DNA of 39,025 bases from Candidatus Corynebacterium gallistercoris (GTDB taxonomy: Bacteria; Actinomycetota; Actinomycetes; Mycobacteriales; Mycobacteriaceae). The stretch covers positions 1 to 39,025 of the forward strand of contig DXFZ01000010.1 in NCBI GenBank assembly GCA_019114175.1, given 5' to 3'. Positions 23,708 through 32,399 of the stretch are shown piece after piece (positions within the stretch are counted from its first letter, which is position 1; the number at the start of each line of letters is the position of its first letter). A program made the translations under genes and the position numbers. A model generated the notes under the pieces. The model did no database searches. It was not told the origin of the DNA and saw only the letters and a program-made list of their open reading frames with translations.

Positions 23708-24874
23708 TTACAGGCGCTGGCCAGATTCCGCGCAGAAGTGGTGGGCCGTGGTTGGGCGGACGTGGATCACGTCCCCCTCACCGCGGTGATCACCCTTCGC
23801 CAAACGCACCGAGACCAGGCTTTCCGCAGTTACTCCAGCAGCGCCTGCTGCGTTGTCTCCGCTGCTAACTCCGCTGCCTTCTGCACTGCCTGCCGCACTG
23901 CTTTCTACGGCGCCCTCCACTGGCTGGCAGAATGCGAAGGACTCACTGCCCAGCTCCTCCACGTGAGAGATGCGCAGCGCCAGGGCGGTTTCTCCAGCGC
24001 CAGCACCAGCGCCCACGATCTCCCAATCCTCACACCGGACTCCCACCCGATACCCCGCGGGCCGCTCCCCCAGCTCGACCCACAAGGACTCTGGGAGCCA
24101 GATTGGCCGCGAGGTGCCGTCGCCGATAAAGAAGAAATTCATGGTCGGCGAGCCAATGAAACTCGCCACGAACGCGTTCACCGGCCGCTCGTACAGCTCG
24201 CGCGGGCTGGCAACCTGCTGCAGCACGCCGTCCTTCATCACGGCCACGCGATCACCCATCGTCATCGCCTCCACCTGGTCGTGGGTGACGTAGACCGTTG
24301 TCGTCCCCAACCGCTTCTGCAGCTTGGAGATCTGCGACCGCGTGGACACGCGCAGCTTCGCGTCCAGGTTACTCAGCGGCTCGTCCATGCAGAACACGGA
24401 GGGCTCGCGCACAATCGCCCGCCCCATCGCCACGCGCTGCCGCTGCCCGCCGGAGAGCTGCGCCGGCTTGCGGTCCAGCAGCTCCGTCAGCTCCAGCATC
24501 TGCGCGGCGACCTTCACCTTCTCCATCGCCTCCGCCTTGCCCATACCGCGGTTACGCAGGGCAAATGCCATATTCTGCGCGACGGTCATGTTGGGGTACA
24601 GCGCGTAGTTCTGGAACACCATCGCCACGTCCCTATCGCGCGGCGCCACGCCGGTCGCGTCCTGACCACCGATGAGGATGCGCCCCTCATTCGTGGGCTC
24701 CAGCCCGGCCAGCATCCGCAGCGTCGTGGACTTGCCGCAGCCGGACGGGCCCACGAGCACCAGGAACTCTCCATCGGCGATGTCCAGGTTAATCTGGTCC
24801 ACCGCCTTCTTTGCCTGCGCTTTCTTGCTTCCCGCGTAGATGCGGCTCGCGCCATCGAAGGTTACTGATGCCAC
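23708..24874 (-). CDS. ugpC: sn-Glycerol-3-phosphate ABC transporter ATP-binding protein UgpC
   Basis: A 388-residue MalK/UgpC-type ATPase. Walker [12 protein letters not shown]-loop FQNYALYPN, signature [14 protein letters not shown], Walker [14 protein letters not shown] and switch VYVTHDQ are intact. The C-terminal TOBE-like domain contains MNFFF and a low-complexity Ser/Ala/Gly insert (about residues 318-350: [15 protein letters not shown] and onward) before the last strand, absent from usual homologues. GTG start at 24874 with a weak AAAGAGAAA. It is the last gene of ugpAEBC and powers uptake of glycerol-3-phosphate as a phosphorus source. A dispersed-repeat copy separates it from ugpB. 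Confidence 0.92.
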   Translation of the reverse strand: MASVTFDGASRIYAGSKKAQAKKAVDQINLDIADGEFLVLVGPSGCGKSTTLRMLAGLEPTNEGRILIGGQDATGVAPRDRDVAMVFQNYALYPNMTVAQNMAFALRNRGMGKAEAMEKVKVAAQMLELTELLDRKPAQLSGGQRQRVAMGRAIVREPSVFCMDEPLSNLDAKLRVSTRSQISKLQKRLGTTTVYVTHDQVEAMTMGDRVAVMKDGVLQQVASPRELYERPVNAFVASFIGSPTMNFFFIGDGTSRPIWLPESLWVELGERPAGYRVGVRCEDWEIVGAGAGAGETALALRISHVEELGSESFAFCQPVEGAVESSAAGSAEGSGVSSGDNAAGAAGVTAESLVSVRLAKGDHRGEGDVIHVRPTTAHHFCAESGQRL

Positions 24875-24876
24875 TG

Positions 24877-24914
24877 GTTTCTCTTTCTTTTTATGGGGGC
24901 GACGCCACCCCGCC
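24877..24914 (+). repeat. Dispersed element, copy 9
   Basis: TTTCTCTTTCTTTTTATGGG, core 24899-24906, ACCCCGCCA. In the ugpB-ugpC spacer. Confidence 0.75.
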
Positions 24915-24965
24915 AGCCAGCAGCCAGCAGGGTGTGTGTCAGGGACGTACAGGTGTGAGCGGGTG

Positions 24966-26300
24966 TTAGAGCTTCGGCTTGATCTGGCCCTCGTAGGCCT
25001 GCGTCAGCTCCTGCTCCACGCGGGACATGGTGGACTTGATGTCATCACCGTTGACCAGGATGGACTCGAAAGCGCCGCCGATCTTCTGGTCAGCGCCCGG
25101 GATGAACACGCGGGCGTTGTCCTGCACGCGGGTGTGGGGCAGCTGGTCGATAGCGGTCTGGTAGTTCGGGTTCTCCTCCAGGAACTTCTTCTGCTCCGGG
25201 TCCTCCACGGCTGCGGTGCGCACGGGCATGTAGCCGACCTCGCGGGACCAGTATGCGGTGTTGGTGGCGTTGGTGATGAAGTCGATGAACTTCGCGGCGT
25301 TGACCTTGCGCTCCTCGGATATGCCGGCGGGGATAGCCAGGCCGGCACCGCCGGTGGGGCAGCCGCCATCGCCCTTGGGGTTCGGCAGTGGGGCGGTGCC
25401 CACGTTGAAGCTGGCGTTTTCCAGGATGCCGCCCAGGTCACCAGTGGAGCAGATGGCGGAGGAGTACAGGCCTGCGGAGAAGTCATTGGCGATGGCCTGG
25501 CTGATGGAGGCGTAGCCATCATCGGCCACGGTGGACTTCAGCCATTCGATGGCCTTGATGGTGCCTTCAGAGGTGAACTTCATGTCCCAGTCATCGGAGT
25601 ACGCGCCGCCGAGGGTCCACATGGGGCCTTCGAAGGTCCAGGACAGGTAGTCCACGGCGCTGCCCCAGCCGTGTGCCTTGGCATTGGATGGGATGGCACC
25701 CTTGAGCTTGTCTGCCCACTCGTCCATTTCCTGCCAGGACTCCGGGCCGCGGTCCGGCAGACCGGCTGCCTCCCACATGTCCTTGTTGTAGTAGAACAGC
25801 GGAGTGGAGCGGGAGAATGGCATGGCGTAGTGCTTGCCGTTGAGGTTGTAGTCCTCGTAGAGGGACTCTACGAAGGTGGAGGTGTCCACGCCAGCCTTGT
25901 CCGCCACGTCCTCGATGGGGGTGATCTGCTCATTGAGCGCGAAGTTGAACCACCACACGTCGGACAGGAGCACCACGTCTGGCAGGTCGTTGCCGGAGAG
26001 GGCGGCGTTGAACTTCTGGGCGCACTCTTCGTAGTTCTTGCCCGCGTCGATGAGATTGACCTTGATGTCCGGGTTCTCGGCCTCGAAGCGCTTGATCAGC
26101 TCCTGCTCCACGGCCTTGGACTGGCCGGGGTGGGAGGACCACCAGGTGACGGTGTTGGCGTCGCCACCCTGATCCCCGCCGCCACCGGTGCCGGCGCAGG
26201 CGGTCAGGGCCATGGAACCGGCGGCCAGGCCGGTGAAGGCGAGGAAGCCGCGGCGGGAAACAGGGCGGTTGATGGCCCGGGAGATAGCGTTGTTGGACAT
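24966..26300 (-). CDS. ugpB: sn-Glycerol-3-phosphate-binding lipoprotein UgpB
   Basis: From ATG 26300 it has 444 residues. The N-terminus has a twin-arginine motif SRRGFLAF, a hydrophobic stretch and the lipobox LTAC, so it is probably a Tat-exported lipoprotein. Solute-binding marks are [48 protein letters not shown] and [12 protein letters not shown], as in UgpB. It captures glycerol-3-phosphate outside the membrane for UgpAE. AAGGAG lies 12 bases upstream, further than ideal. Upstream frame extension (to 26414) reads through a tandem repeat and is not protein-like. Confidence 0.92.
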   Translation of the reverse strand: MSNNAISRAINRPVSRRGFLAFTGLAAGSMALTACAGTGGGGDQGGDANTVTWWSSHPGQSKAVEQELIKRFEAENPDIKVNLIDAGKNYEECAQKFNAALSGNDLPDVVLLSDVWWFNFALNEQITPIEDVADKAGVDTSTFVESLYEDYNLNGKHYAMPFSRSTPLFYYNKDMWEAAGLPDRGPESWQEMDEWADKLKGAIPSNAKAHGWGSAVDYLSWTFEGPMWTLGGAYSDDWDMKFTSEGTIKAIEWLKSTVADDGYASISQAIANDFSAGLYSSAICSTGDLGGILENASFNVGTAPLPNPKGDGGCPTGGAGLAIPAGISEERKVNAAKFIDFITNATNTAYWSREVGYMPVRTAAVEDPEQKKFLEENPNYQTAIDQLPHTRVQDNARVFIPGADQKIGGAFESILVNGDDIKSTMSRVEQELTQAYEGQIKPKL

Positions 26301-26340
26301 GAGTCTGAGTACTCCTTTATGTGTAGAAAAGCTGTGTTGC

Positions 26341-26375
26341 GTAGCTGATTGCTGGTTGCTCGTAGCTGATTGCTG
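26341..26375. repeat. 21-base tandem repeat in the ugpE-ugpB spacer
   Basis: GTAGCTGATTGCTG occurs at 26341-26354 and again at 26362-26375, a 21-base period. It lies in the 114-base gap before ugpB in an otherwise tightly packed operon, and may affect mRNA processing or have arisen by slippage. Confidence 0.6.
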
Positions 26376-26414
26376 TAATTGTTGAACGCGTGTGCTGTTA
26401 CATGACCGTTCCAA

Positions 26415-27269
26415 TCACCCCTTTACCGCGCCCGTGGTCAGGCCCTTGATCATGTACTTCTGCAGGAAGATGAACAGGATCACGATGGGCAGCATGGTCA
26501 GCAGGGTGGCCGCCATGACGGGACCCCAGTTCGTCACGCCGTCGCTGTTCTGCAGCAAGGTCAGACCCACCGGCAGCGGGGCCACCCTATCCGTGTCCGC
26601 CATGAGGTAGGGCCACAGGTACTGGTTCCACTCGTTGACCACGGTGATCACAGAGAACGCCACCAAGGTGGGCCCGGAGATCGGCAGCAGCACCTTGAAC
26701 AGCAGCTGGAGCGGGCCAGCACCATCCATGCGGGCGGCCTCCACGAGCTCCCGCGGGAGGCTCAGGAAGTGGTTGCGCATGAGGAAGGTGCCGAAAGCCA
26801 CGCCGGCCAGCGGCACGATGATGCCCTGGAACGTGTTGCGCCAACCCAAGGAGGAGACCAGCGCGTAGTTGGAGATCTGCGTGATCTCGCTCGGCACCAT
26901 CAGCGCGCTGATGACCACGATGAACACCAGGTTGCGCCCCGGGAAGCGCAGGATCGCCAGCGCGTAGGCGCTCAACACACCCAGAGAGATCTTGATGGCG
27001 CACAGGGCAATCGTGATGATCAGGGAGTTGCGCAGGTAGTTGAAGAACGGCACACGGGTGGTGGCTTCTTCATAGTTCTCCCAGTGCACGTCATGCGGGT
27101 ACCACGTGACTGGGTTGGTGTAGATCTCAGAGTGCGGCTTCAGCGAACCGATGATCGTCCAGTACAGCGGAAGGCCGATCAGCACCAGGATGAACAGGAT
27201 GCCCAGGTATCCAACGACCTTCTTGCCGGCCTGCGCCTTCGCGGACGTCTTAATAGCGTTAGTTTCCAT
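26415..27269 (-). CDS. ugpE: sn-Glycerol-3-phosphate ABC transporter permease UgpE
   Basis: A 284-residue permease with six membrane helices. The EAA loop ELVEAARMDGAGPLQLLFKVLLP (as EAARMDGAGPLQ then LFKVLLP) docks UgpC, and the periplasmic segment NYEEATTRVPFFNYLRNS matches MalG/UgpE proteins. It forms the channel with UgpA. It starts 17 bases after ugpA with a GGGGGG tract upstream. Confidence 0.93.
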   Translation of the reverse strand: METNAIKTSAKAQAGKKVVGYLGILFILVLIGLPLYWTIIGSLKPHSEIYTNPVTWYPHDVHWENYEEATTRVPFFNYLRNSLIITIALCAIKISLGVLSAYALAILRFPGRNLVFIVVISALMVPSEITQISNYALVSSLGWRNTFQGIIVPLAGVAFGTFLMRNHFLSLPRELVEAARMDGAGPLQLLFKVLLPISGPTLVAFSVITVVNEWNQYLWPYLMADTDRVAPLPVGLTLLQNSDGVTNWGPVMAATLLTMLPIVILFIFLQKYMIKGLTTGAVKG

Positions 27270-27286
27270 TTGAGCGTCTGCCCCCC

Positions 27287-28276
27287 CTACTTCGCCTTGT
27301 GTTCTTTGTCCATGTAGCGAACCTGGATGAGCGTCATGATCAGCAGGATGAGGAACAGGATCGTGGCGATCGTCGCTCCATACCCGGCGCGGAAGTTGAC
27401 GAATGTCTCCTGGTAGATCTGGTACACCAGCGTGGTGGTGCCGTTCGTCTGTGGGCCGCCGCGAGTCATCACGGAGATGATGTCAAACACCTGGACCGAG
27501 TTCAGGGTCACCGTGATGGAGAGGAAGAAGGTAGAGGGGCGCAGCTGCGGGAGGATGACCTTGGTGAAGCGGGTCCACCAGCCAGCACCATCGATCTCCG
27601 CGGCCTCATCCAGTTCCCTGTTCAGCCCCTGCAGGGCAGCAAGGTAGATGACGAAGGTGTAGCCTAGGTTCTTCCAGATGAAGGTGAAGGTCACCATGAA
27701 CATGGCCCACTTGGGTTCCCCGTAGAAGTTGGGCGCGTTGACCTCCAGCCAGCCCAGCATTTCCTGGACGAGGCCGAAGTTGGGGTCAAAGACGAACTGA
27801 AACGCCACACCGATGGCCGCACCGGAGATGGCGAACGGCGCAAAGGCAATGGAGCGGGTGAAGTTCCGCAGCCGCAGCTTCTGGTCCAGGATCAGCGCCA
27901 GCGCCAGGCCCAGCACCATGGATCCCACCACGGCGGCGCCTGTGAAGATGATGGTGTTGAAGACGATCGTCTTCGTGTCATCCCGGCCCAGCCACTCCGC
28001 GTAGTTATCCCAGCCGATGAAGGTGGCCTTGGGGCTGGAGATGTTCCAGTCAAAGAAGGACAAGCGGATGTTGTCCAGCAGCGGGCGGTAGGTAAAGATA
28101 GCCAGCAGGATCAGGTTGGGGGCCAGCAGCGCCACTGCCAGCAGCGCTTCCCTGCGGCGGGCGAAGGTGGCACGCTTGCGCAGCGCCGTGGCGCCGCCAG
28201 CGCCGCCGCTGACCGTAGCACCGCCAGCGGCGCCACCGCCCTCCCGAGGCTTCTCGTTCGTCGTTGTTGTGAGCAC
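27287..28276 (-). CDS. ugpA: sn-Glycerol-3-phosphate ABC transporter permease UgpA
   Basis: A 329-residue permease with six helices. Family marks: PNLILLAIFTYRPLLDNIRLS, NTIIFTGAAVVGSMVLGLALA, and the EAA loop LDEAAEIDGAGWWTRFTKVILP (EAAEIDGAGW then FTKVILP). The N-terminal 40 residues are a Gly/Ala-rich extension. GTG start at 28276, first gene of the operon, directly below a PHO box. No strong Shine-Dalgarno is visible. Confidence 0.92.
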   Translation of the reverse strand: MLTTTTNEKPREGGGAAGGATVSGGAGGATALRKRATFARRREALLAVALLAPNLILLAIFTYRPLLDNIRLSFFDWNISSPKATFIGWDNYAEWLGRDDTKTIVFNTIIFTGAAVVGSMVLGLALALILDQKLRLRNFTRSIAFAPFAISGAAIGVAFQFVFDPNFGLVQEMLGWLEVNAPNFYGEPKWAMFMVTFTFIWKNLGYTFVIYLAALQGLNRELDEAAEIDGAGWWTRFTKVILPQLRPSTFFLSITVTLNSVQVFDIISVMTRGGPQTNGTTTLVYQIYQETFVNFRAGYGATIATILFLILLIMTLIQVRYMDKEHKAK

Positions 28277-28321
28277 CAGGTCAGCCTAAGAAGCTGCCGT
28301 GAACCCACCATGGACTTAGGA

Positions 28322-28358
28322 AAAATAGTGCGCAACGCTCAGGTGAATTTCAGGTTAA
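28322..28358 (-). promoter_or_regulatory. PHO box and -10 of the ugpAEBC operon
   Basis: TTAACCTGA and TTCACCTGA (minus strand, 28358-28339) are direct repeats with an 11-base period, the layout bound by OmpR-type response regulators such as PhoR of corynebacteria. TATTTT at 28327-28322 is a fitting -10 about 11 bases downstream, so the box covers the -35 position. Phosphate-starvation control is consistent with the known ugp regulation. Confidence 0.6.
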
Positions 28359-28383
28359 GCGGGCCCCCACCGGCGCGCAGAAA

Positions 28384-28424
28384 CAAGACCGGACGGATCA
28401 GCTTGGGAAGCTGACCGCGTCCGG
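28384..28424 (-). terminator. Terminator of the Bax-inhibitor-1 gene
   Basis: On the minus strand CCGGACGCGGTCAGCTT, a 3-base loop and AAGCTGATCCGTCCGG form a long, slightly imperfect stem, followed by TCTTGTTTCT. Confidence 0.75.
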
Positions 28425-28443
28425 CCGTCGCAATAATAAAGAG

Positions 28444-29340
28444 CTAGTCGCCCTGGAAGTAGCTCAACAGGCGCAGGATCTCCGTGTACAGCCACACCAA
28501 GGTGACCGCCAGACCCAGGGCCACGCCCCAGGCCATCTTGGAAGGAGCACCGGCGCGCACCAGCTTGTCCGCCTGGTCGAAGTCCAGCAGGAAGCTCATC
28601 GCCGCCAGGCCGATGCAGACCAGGGAGAACAGGATGGCGATCGGGCCGCCATCGCGCAGCGGGCCAGCACCATCGGTGAACAGGCCGATCACCAGGCTGC
28701 CCAGGGAGAGCACCAGCACGCCGATCAGCGCGGCGATCATCGCGCGGGTGAACTTCGGCGTCACGCGGATCGCGCCGGACTTGTACACGAACAGCATGCC
28801 GGCGAACACGCCGATTGTGGCCAGCACAGCCTGCGCAATCATCGCGCCAGCGTTAGCTCCGCCCACGGTCATGTTCGTCAGCAGGAAGCTGAAGCCACCC
28901 ACGAACAGGCCCTCAAACGCGGCGTAGGTCAAGGTGATCGGCGCGGAGCCGTACTTCTTGCCGAACGCGGAGATCAGCACCGTCACCAGGCCGCCGATCA
29001 TGCCCACGAACGTCAGCATCATGCCCAGGCCCGGGTTGGACACGGACACGAAGTAGTTCACCGCAGCCAAAGCCACGATCACGGCCAACGTGATGCCGGT
29101 CTTAGTGACCACATCATCCACCGTCATCGGACGGTCGGCCTCACCGGCCGGACCGTAGTTGGCAGCGTCCTGCATGCCGTGGTGAGCAGCAGCCGTGGCC
29201 ACACCACCGCGAGCAGACGTAGCGTACGGGTTCTGCCCGTAGCCCTGCTGGCCACCGGCGTAACCCTGGTTGCCCTGCGCAAATGGGTGCTGGCCTTCAT
29301 TCTTGGCCAGCGACCCCATGAAGGGATTGGAACTTTGCAC
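28444..29340 (-). CDS. Bax inhibitor-1/YccA family membrane protein
   Basis: 298 residues from the GTG at 29340. The start VQSSNPFMGSLAKNEG matches the RSSNP opening of actinobacterial members. A Gly/Gln-rich cytoplasmic N-tail (QGNQGYAGGQQGYGQ) precedes MTVDDVVTKTGITLAVIVALAA and seven membrane helices; the LDFDQADKL motif near the end contains the paired acidic residues associated with pH-controlled calcium leak in this superfamily. Physiological role in corynebacteria is unknown. An upstream in-frame ATG (29397) would add unconserved residues. GGAG lies about 11 bases before the GTG. Confidence 0.88.
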   Translation of the reverse strand: MQSSNPFMGSLAKNEGQHPFAQGNQGYAGGQQGYGQNPYATSARGGVATAAAHHGMQDAANYGPAGEADRPMTVDDVVTKTGITLAVIVALAAVNYFVSVSNPGLGMMLTFVGMIGGLVTVLISAFGKKYGSAPITLTYAAFEGLFVGGFSFLLTNMTVGGANAGAMIAQAVLATIGVFAGMLFVYKSGAIRVTPKFTRAMIAALIGVLVLSLGSLVIGLFTDGAGPLRDGGPIAILFSLVCIGLAAMSFLLDFDQADKLVRAGAPSKMAWGVALGLAVTLVWLYTEILRLLSYFQGD

Positions 29341-29397
29341 TGTTAATTCACTCCAATATTGTGTGCTGGTCTTCGTTAGACACAAAGGCCTAGCCAT

Positions 29398-29593
29398 GAC
29401 TGTTCATTACTGTTCATGCAGCCCTATGTGTTCCACGTACATAGTAGCAACGGGCATGCTTCACAATTTGTTCCCGCACGCACGCTACCACTTCCCCACC
29501 GAGGTGGCCGGGGCGGTGAGGCGGCGGGGTGGCGTCGCTACCAAAAATTCAAACCCGCCCCCGGCGCACCAGACCTTGGTAGTCTCCGAAACT
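29398..29593. promoter_or_regulatory. Divergent promoter region, Bax-inhibitor gene / aldehyde dehydrogenase
   Basis: The gap of about 250 bases between the two start codons holds a CTATGT/ACATAG inverted repeat (about 29431-29451), a repeated TGTTCAT near 29400-29416, and a dispersed-repeat copy at 29525-29555. No confident -10/-35 pair was found. Confidence 0.35.
29525..29555 (-). repeat. Dispersed element, copy 10
   Basis: GTTTGAATTTTTGGTA, core 29538-29531, ACCCCGCCG. Upstream of the aldehyde dehydrogenase gene. Confidence 0.75.
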
Positions 29594-31192
29594 ATGAGAA
29601 TTTCTACAATCAATTACCCGAAGCGCCTCCAGGTCGCCGCCCTACCAGAGGACCTGGAAACCGCGCTGCGCACCCTCACCACCAACGCGCGCATTAACAA
29701 CCTGGATGGCGACCGGCTAGAGATCGAGGCCCCATTCACCGGCGAGACGATCGGCTGGGTCGCCTCCGGCACCGAGGAGGACGTAGAGGAAGCCTTCCGC
29801 TTCGCCCGCCGCGCCCAAGCCAGCTGGCGCCACGTACCATTTAGCCAACGCCGGCAGATCTTCCGCCGCTTCCACGACCTGGTGCTTAGGCACAAGGAGC
29901 TGCTCAGTGACATGGTGCAGCTGGAGACCGGCAAGAATCGCGCCTCCGCCTTCGACGAGGTGCTGGACGTGGCGAACAACGCGCGCTACTACAGCAACAA
30001 TGTTGAGAAGTTCATGAGCCCGGAGTCCCGCCGCTCCGCCCTGGCCGTGCTGGCGAAGTCCAAGGAGTACCGCCACCCGCTGGGCGTGGTCGGGCAGATT
30101 AGCCCGTGGAATTACCCGCTGGCGCTCGGTGTGGGTGACGCGATCCCCGCGCTGCTCGCCGGCAACGGGCTGGTGGCGAAGCCGGATTCCGCCACGCCGT
30201 TTACCTCCCTGCTTGTTTTTTCTTTATTGTTCGACGCCGGCCTCCCGCGAGATCTCGTGCAGCTTGTGACAGGGTCTGGGCGTGTTGTTGGGTCCGCCAT
30301 TGCTGATCGATGCGACTTCTTGATGTTCACCGGATCCACCAAGACCGGCAAGGTGCTGGGTGAGCAGGTGGGCAAGCGCCTGGTTGGCTACTCCGCGGAG
30401 CTCGGTGGCAAGAACCCGATGATCGTGGCGAACGACGCCGACCTGGAGTACACCGCGCGCGGCGCCGTGGACGGATGCTTCTCCAACTCCGGCCAGCTGT
30501 GCGTGTCCGTGGAGCGGATCTACGTGGAGCGGGCCAGCTACGCAGAGTTTGAGCGGCTGTTTACCCAGCGGGTGAAGGCGATGTCCCTGGGCGGTGGGTT
30601 CAACTACGAGGTACAGATGGGGTCCCTGGCTTCCCAGGATCAGTTGGACACCGTGACCTCCTATGTGGATGACGCGGTATCCAAGGGGGCCCGGGTGCTG
30701 GCCGGCGGCAAGGCGCGGCCGGATCTTGGGCCATACTTCTACGAGCCAACCGTGCTGACGGACGTGCCCGAGGACGCGAAGCTGCGCACCGAGGAAGTGT
30801 TCGGGCCCGTGGTGTTCCTGGAGGCCGTGGGGTCCCTGGAAGAGGCAGTGGAGAAGGCGAATGACACGTCTTATGGTCTGAACGCCTCCATTTTCGCTGC
30901 TCCGAAGACGGCATGGAGGATCGCGCCGAAGGTGGAGTCCGGCGCGCTGGCGATCAATGACGGCTACACCGCGGCGTGGGCAGCCATCGGCAACCCGATG
31001 GGTGGGCGCAAGGAATCCGGCGTGTCCCACCGCCACGGCGAAGAGGGGCTGACCAAGTACACGGCCAGCCAGAACATCACGGAGCAGCGGTTCATGAGCA
31101 TCCGCGGGCCGGAGTCCCTGAGCCGCAAGGCGTACGCGAACGTGATGGCGGGCGCGCTGAGGGCCGGGAAGGTGTTCAAGGTTCTGCCGTAG
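29594..31192 (+). CDS. Aldehyde dehydrogenase, succinate-semialdehyde type (GabD2-like)
   Basis: 532 residues from the ATG at 29594. NAD(P)-aldehyde dehydrogenase blocks: VVGQISPWNYPLALGVGDAIPAL (VGQISPWNYP), FTGSTKTGKVLGEQ, YSAELGGKNPMIV (catalytic Glu) and GCFSNSGQLCVSVERI (catalytic Cys), then EEVFGPVVF and GRKESGVSHRHGEEG. The extended N-terminal 50 residues and overall order resemble GabD2 succinate-semialdehyde dehydrogenase of mycobacteria. SLLVFSLLFDAGLP is written with T-rich rare codons because it holds a dispersed-repeat copy. The longer frame (from 29270) reads across the divergent promoter region and is rejected. Confidence 0.9.
   Translation: MRISTINYPKRLQVAALPEDLETALRTLTTNARINNLDGDRLEIEAPFTGETIGWVASGTEEDVEEAFRFARRAQASWRHVPFSQRRQIFRRFHDLVLRHKELLSDMVQLETGKNRASAFDEVLDVANNARYYSNNVEKFMSPESRRSALAVLAKSKEYRHPLGVVGQISPWNYPLALGVGDAIPALLAGNGLVAKPDSATPFTSLLVFSLLFDAGLPRDLVQLVTGSGRVVGSAIADRCDFLMFTGSTKTGKVLGEQVGKRLVGYSAELGGKNPMIVANDADLEYTARGAVDGCFSNSGQLCVSVERIYVERASYAEFERLFTQRVKAMSLGGGFNYEVQMGSLASQDQLDTVTSYVDDAVSKGARVLAGGKARPDLGPYFYEPTVLTDVPEDAKLRTEEVFGPVVFLEAVGSLEEAVEKANDTSYGLNASIFAAPKTAWRIAPKVESGALAINDGYTAAWAAIGNPMGGRKESGVSHRHGEEGLTKYTASQNITEQRFMSIRGPESLSRKAYANVMAGALRAGKVFKVLP
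30212..30245 (+). repeat. Dispersed element, copy 11
   Basis: CTTGTTTTTTCTTTATTGT, variant core TCGACGCC (30231-30238), GGCCTCC. In the aldehyde dehydrogenase gene, sense. Confidence 0.55.
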
Positions 31193-31246
31193 GGCGGGGC
31201 GGCTTGGAGGCGTGGGGGCGCTGACCTGGTGCGGGGGCTGGGGAAC

Positions 31247-31428
31247 CCATCTAAATCTTCTATTCTGTGCGGCCACCCACTCTAAAACCCCAGGTGGTCA
31301 GATCTGCTACTTCGCAGAATAGAAGATTTAGATGGACCCTCCCAAAAATTTGTTAATCTGTGCCGCGGCCGTTCCCAAAACCCCAGGTGGTCAGATCTGC
31401 TACTTCGCAAACTAACATATTTTTGGGG
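31247..31428 (+). repeat. Tandem pair of long stem-loops with a shared internal segment
   Basis: Stem-loop 1 (31247-31335) has 21-base perfect arms (31247-31267 with 31315-31335). Stem-loop 2 (31341-31428) has imperfect arms of quite different sequence. Both contain the same 33 bases, AAAACCCCAGGTGGTCAG... at 31284-31316 and 31377-31409, and both have a second inner stem: GGCCACC or GGCCGTT pairing with GGTGGTC, the latter only through G-U pairs. Variable but self-complementary arms around a fixed core imply selection on structure, probably as RNA from the plus strand. It follows the aldehyde dehydrogenase stop by 55 bases. Confidence 0.8.
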
Positions 31429-31555
31429 CATCCGACCCGCGGAGCTGCTCATATGCGTCTCACGAGGACGCGTAGGCTGGGGCCAGTACAAAGCAGTGCA
31501 ATGCCAGAGAGTGGCACCACGCGAAATCGCAGAATTAAACGGCACAATTCAGCAC

Positions 31556-31603
31556 CACATCGTCAAGCCCAGAGAAGCCCACATCGTCAAGCCCAGAGGA
31601 GCA
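31556..31603 (+). repeat. 24-base tandem duplication at the SDR ribosome binding site
   Basis: CACATCGTCAAGCCCAGAG then AAGCC is repeated directly with GAG in place of GAA. The second copy contains GAGGAG seven bases before the ATG; the first carries only the weaker GAGAAG. Thus only the copy next to the gene is a good Shine-Dalgarno. Confidence 0.75.
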
Positions 31604-31607
31604 CACA

Positions 31608-32399
31608 ATGTCCAGCACCAACCGCACAAAGATCGCCCTAATCACCGGAGGCACCCGCGGGATCGGCCGCGCCATCGCGGATAAACTGGCGCCGGATCAC
31701 CACCTCATCATCGTTGGCTCCTCCGATTCCACCCATGACACCGCCGCCGAGCTCAACGCGCAAGGCCACAGCGCACAGGGCTTGGCGCTGGACCTCGCGG
31801 ACACGGGGGCCATCGCCGCCGTCGTCCAGGAGTTGCGTGTAGAGCGCTCCGCAGTGCAAACCCCACACCAGCAAGACCAGCACACTCCCAGCCAGCCACA
31901 GCAGGACCACCACCCCCTCACCCACCTGGACGCGCTGGTGCACTCCGCGGGCGTCATCGCCCACGACCCCGTCACGGAAACCACCCCTGACCAGTGGCAA
32001 CATGCCTTCGACGTGAACCTGTTCGCCGTCGCCGAGCTCACCCGACAGCTCCTCCCCCAGCTCCGCGCGGCTCACGGCACCGTCGTCGCCATCAATTCCG
32101 GCGCGGGCCAGTTCTCCGGCGCCGGCTTCGGCCCCTACGCGGCCACGAAGTTCGCCCTCCGCGCCTACGCTGATGCGCTCCGCGAGGAGCACCGCAACGA
32201 GTTCCGCGTCACCTCCATCCACCCCGGCAAAGTGGACTCTGACATGCAGGTTTCGATCCAGTCCGCCCGTGGCAACACCTACGATGAGTCCCAGTTCCTG
32301 CGCGCGGATTCCGTCGCGAAGGCCGTGCGCTTCGCCATTGATGCCACGGACGATGCGATGGTCGAGTCCCTCACCATTCGTCCCGCGAACGGAAACTAG
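31608..32399 (+). CDS. Short-chain dehydrogenase/reductase
   Basis: 263 residues with the classical SDR plan: TGGTRGIGRAIA (NADP-binding Gly motif), a Ser in VAINSGAGQF, and YAATKFALRAYADALR (catalytic Tyr and Lys), then HPGKVDSDMQ. The NAG motif is HSAGV. Between beta-4 regions there is an unusual Gln/His/Pro-rich insert (about residues 80-105: TPHQQDQHTPSQPQQDHH) that lengthens a surface loop. Substrate unknown. The 3' end overlaps the nnr gene on the other strand by 29 bases. Confidence 0.88.
   Translation: MSSTNRTKIALITGGTRGIGRAIADKLAPDHHLIIVGSSDSTHDTAAELNAQGHSAQGLALDLADTGAIAAVVQELRVERSAVQTPHQQDQHTPSQPQQDHHPLTHLDALVHSAGVIAHDPVTETTPDQWQHAFDVNLFAVAELTRQLLPQLRAAHGTVVAINSGAGQFSGAGFGPYAATKFALRAYADALREEHRNEFRVTSIHPGKVDSDMQVSIQSARGNTYDESQFLRADSVAKAVRFAIDATDDAMVESLTIRPANGN

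Noticed and set aside
29270..29593. N-terminal extension of the aldehyde dehydrogenase by 108 codons
   Set aside because: It reads across the divergent start of the Bax-inhibitor gene and a dispersed-repeat copy; family similarity begins only after 29594.
31284..31409. CRISPR array from the two identical 33-base repeats
   Set aside because: Only two copies, the intervening sequence forms stem arms with its own flanks, and there are no cas genes.
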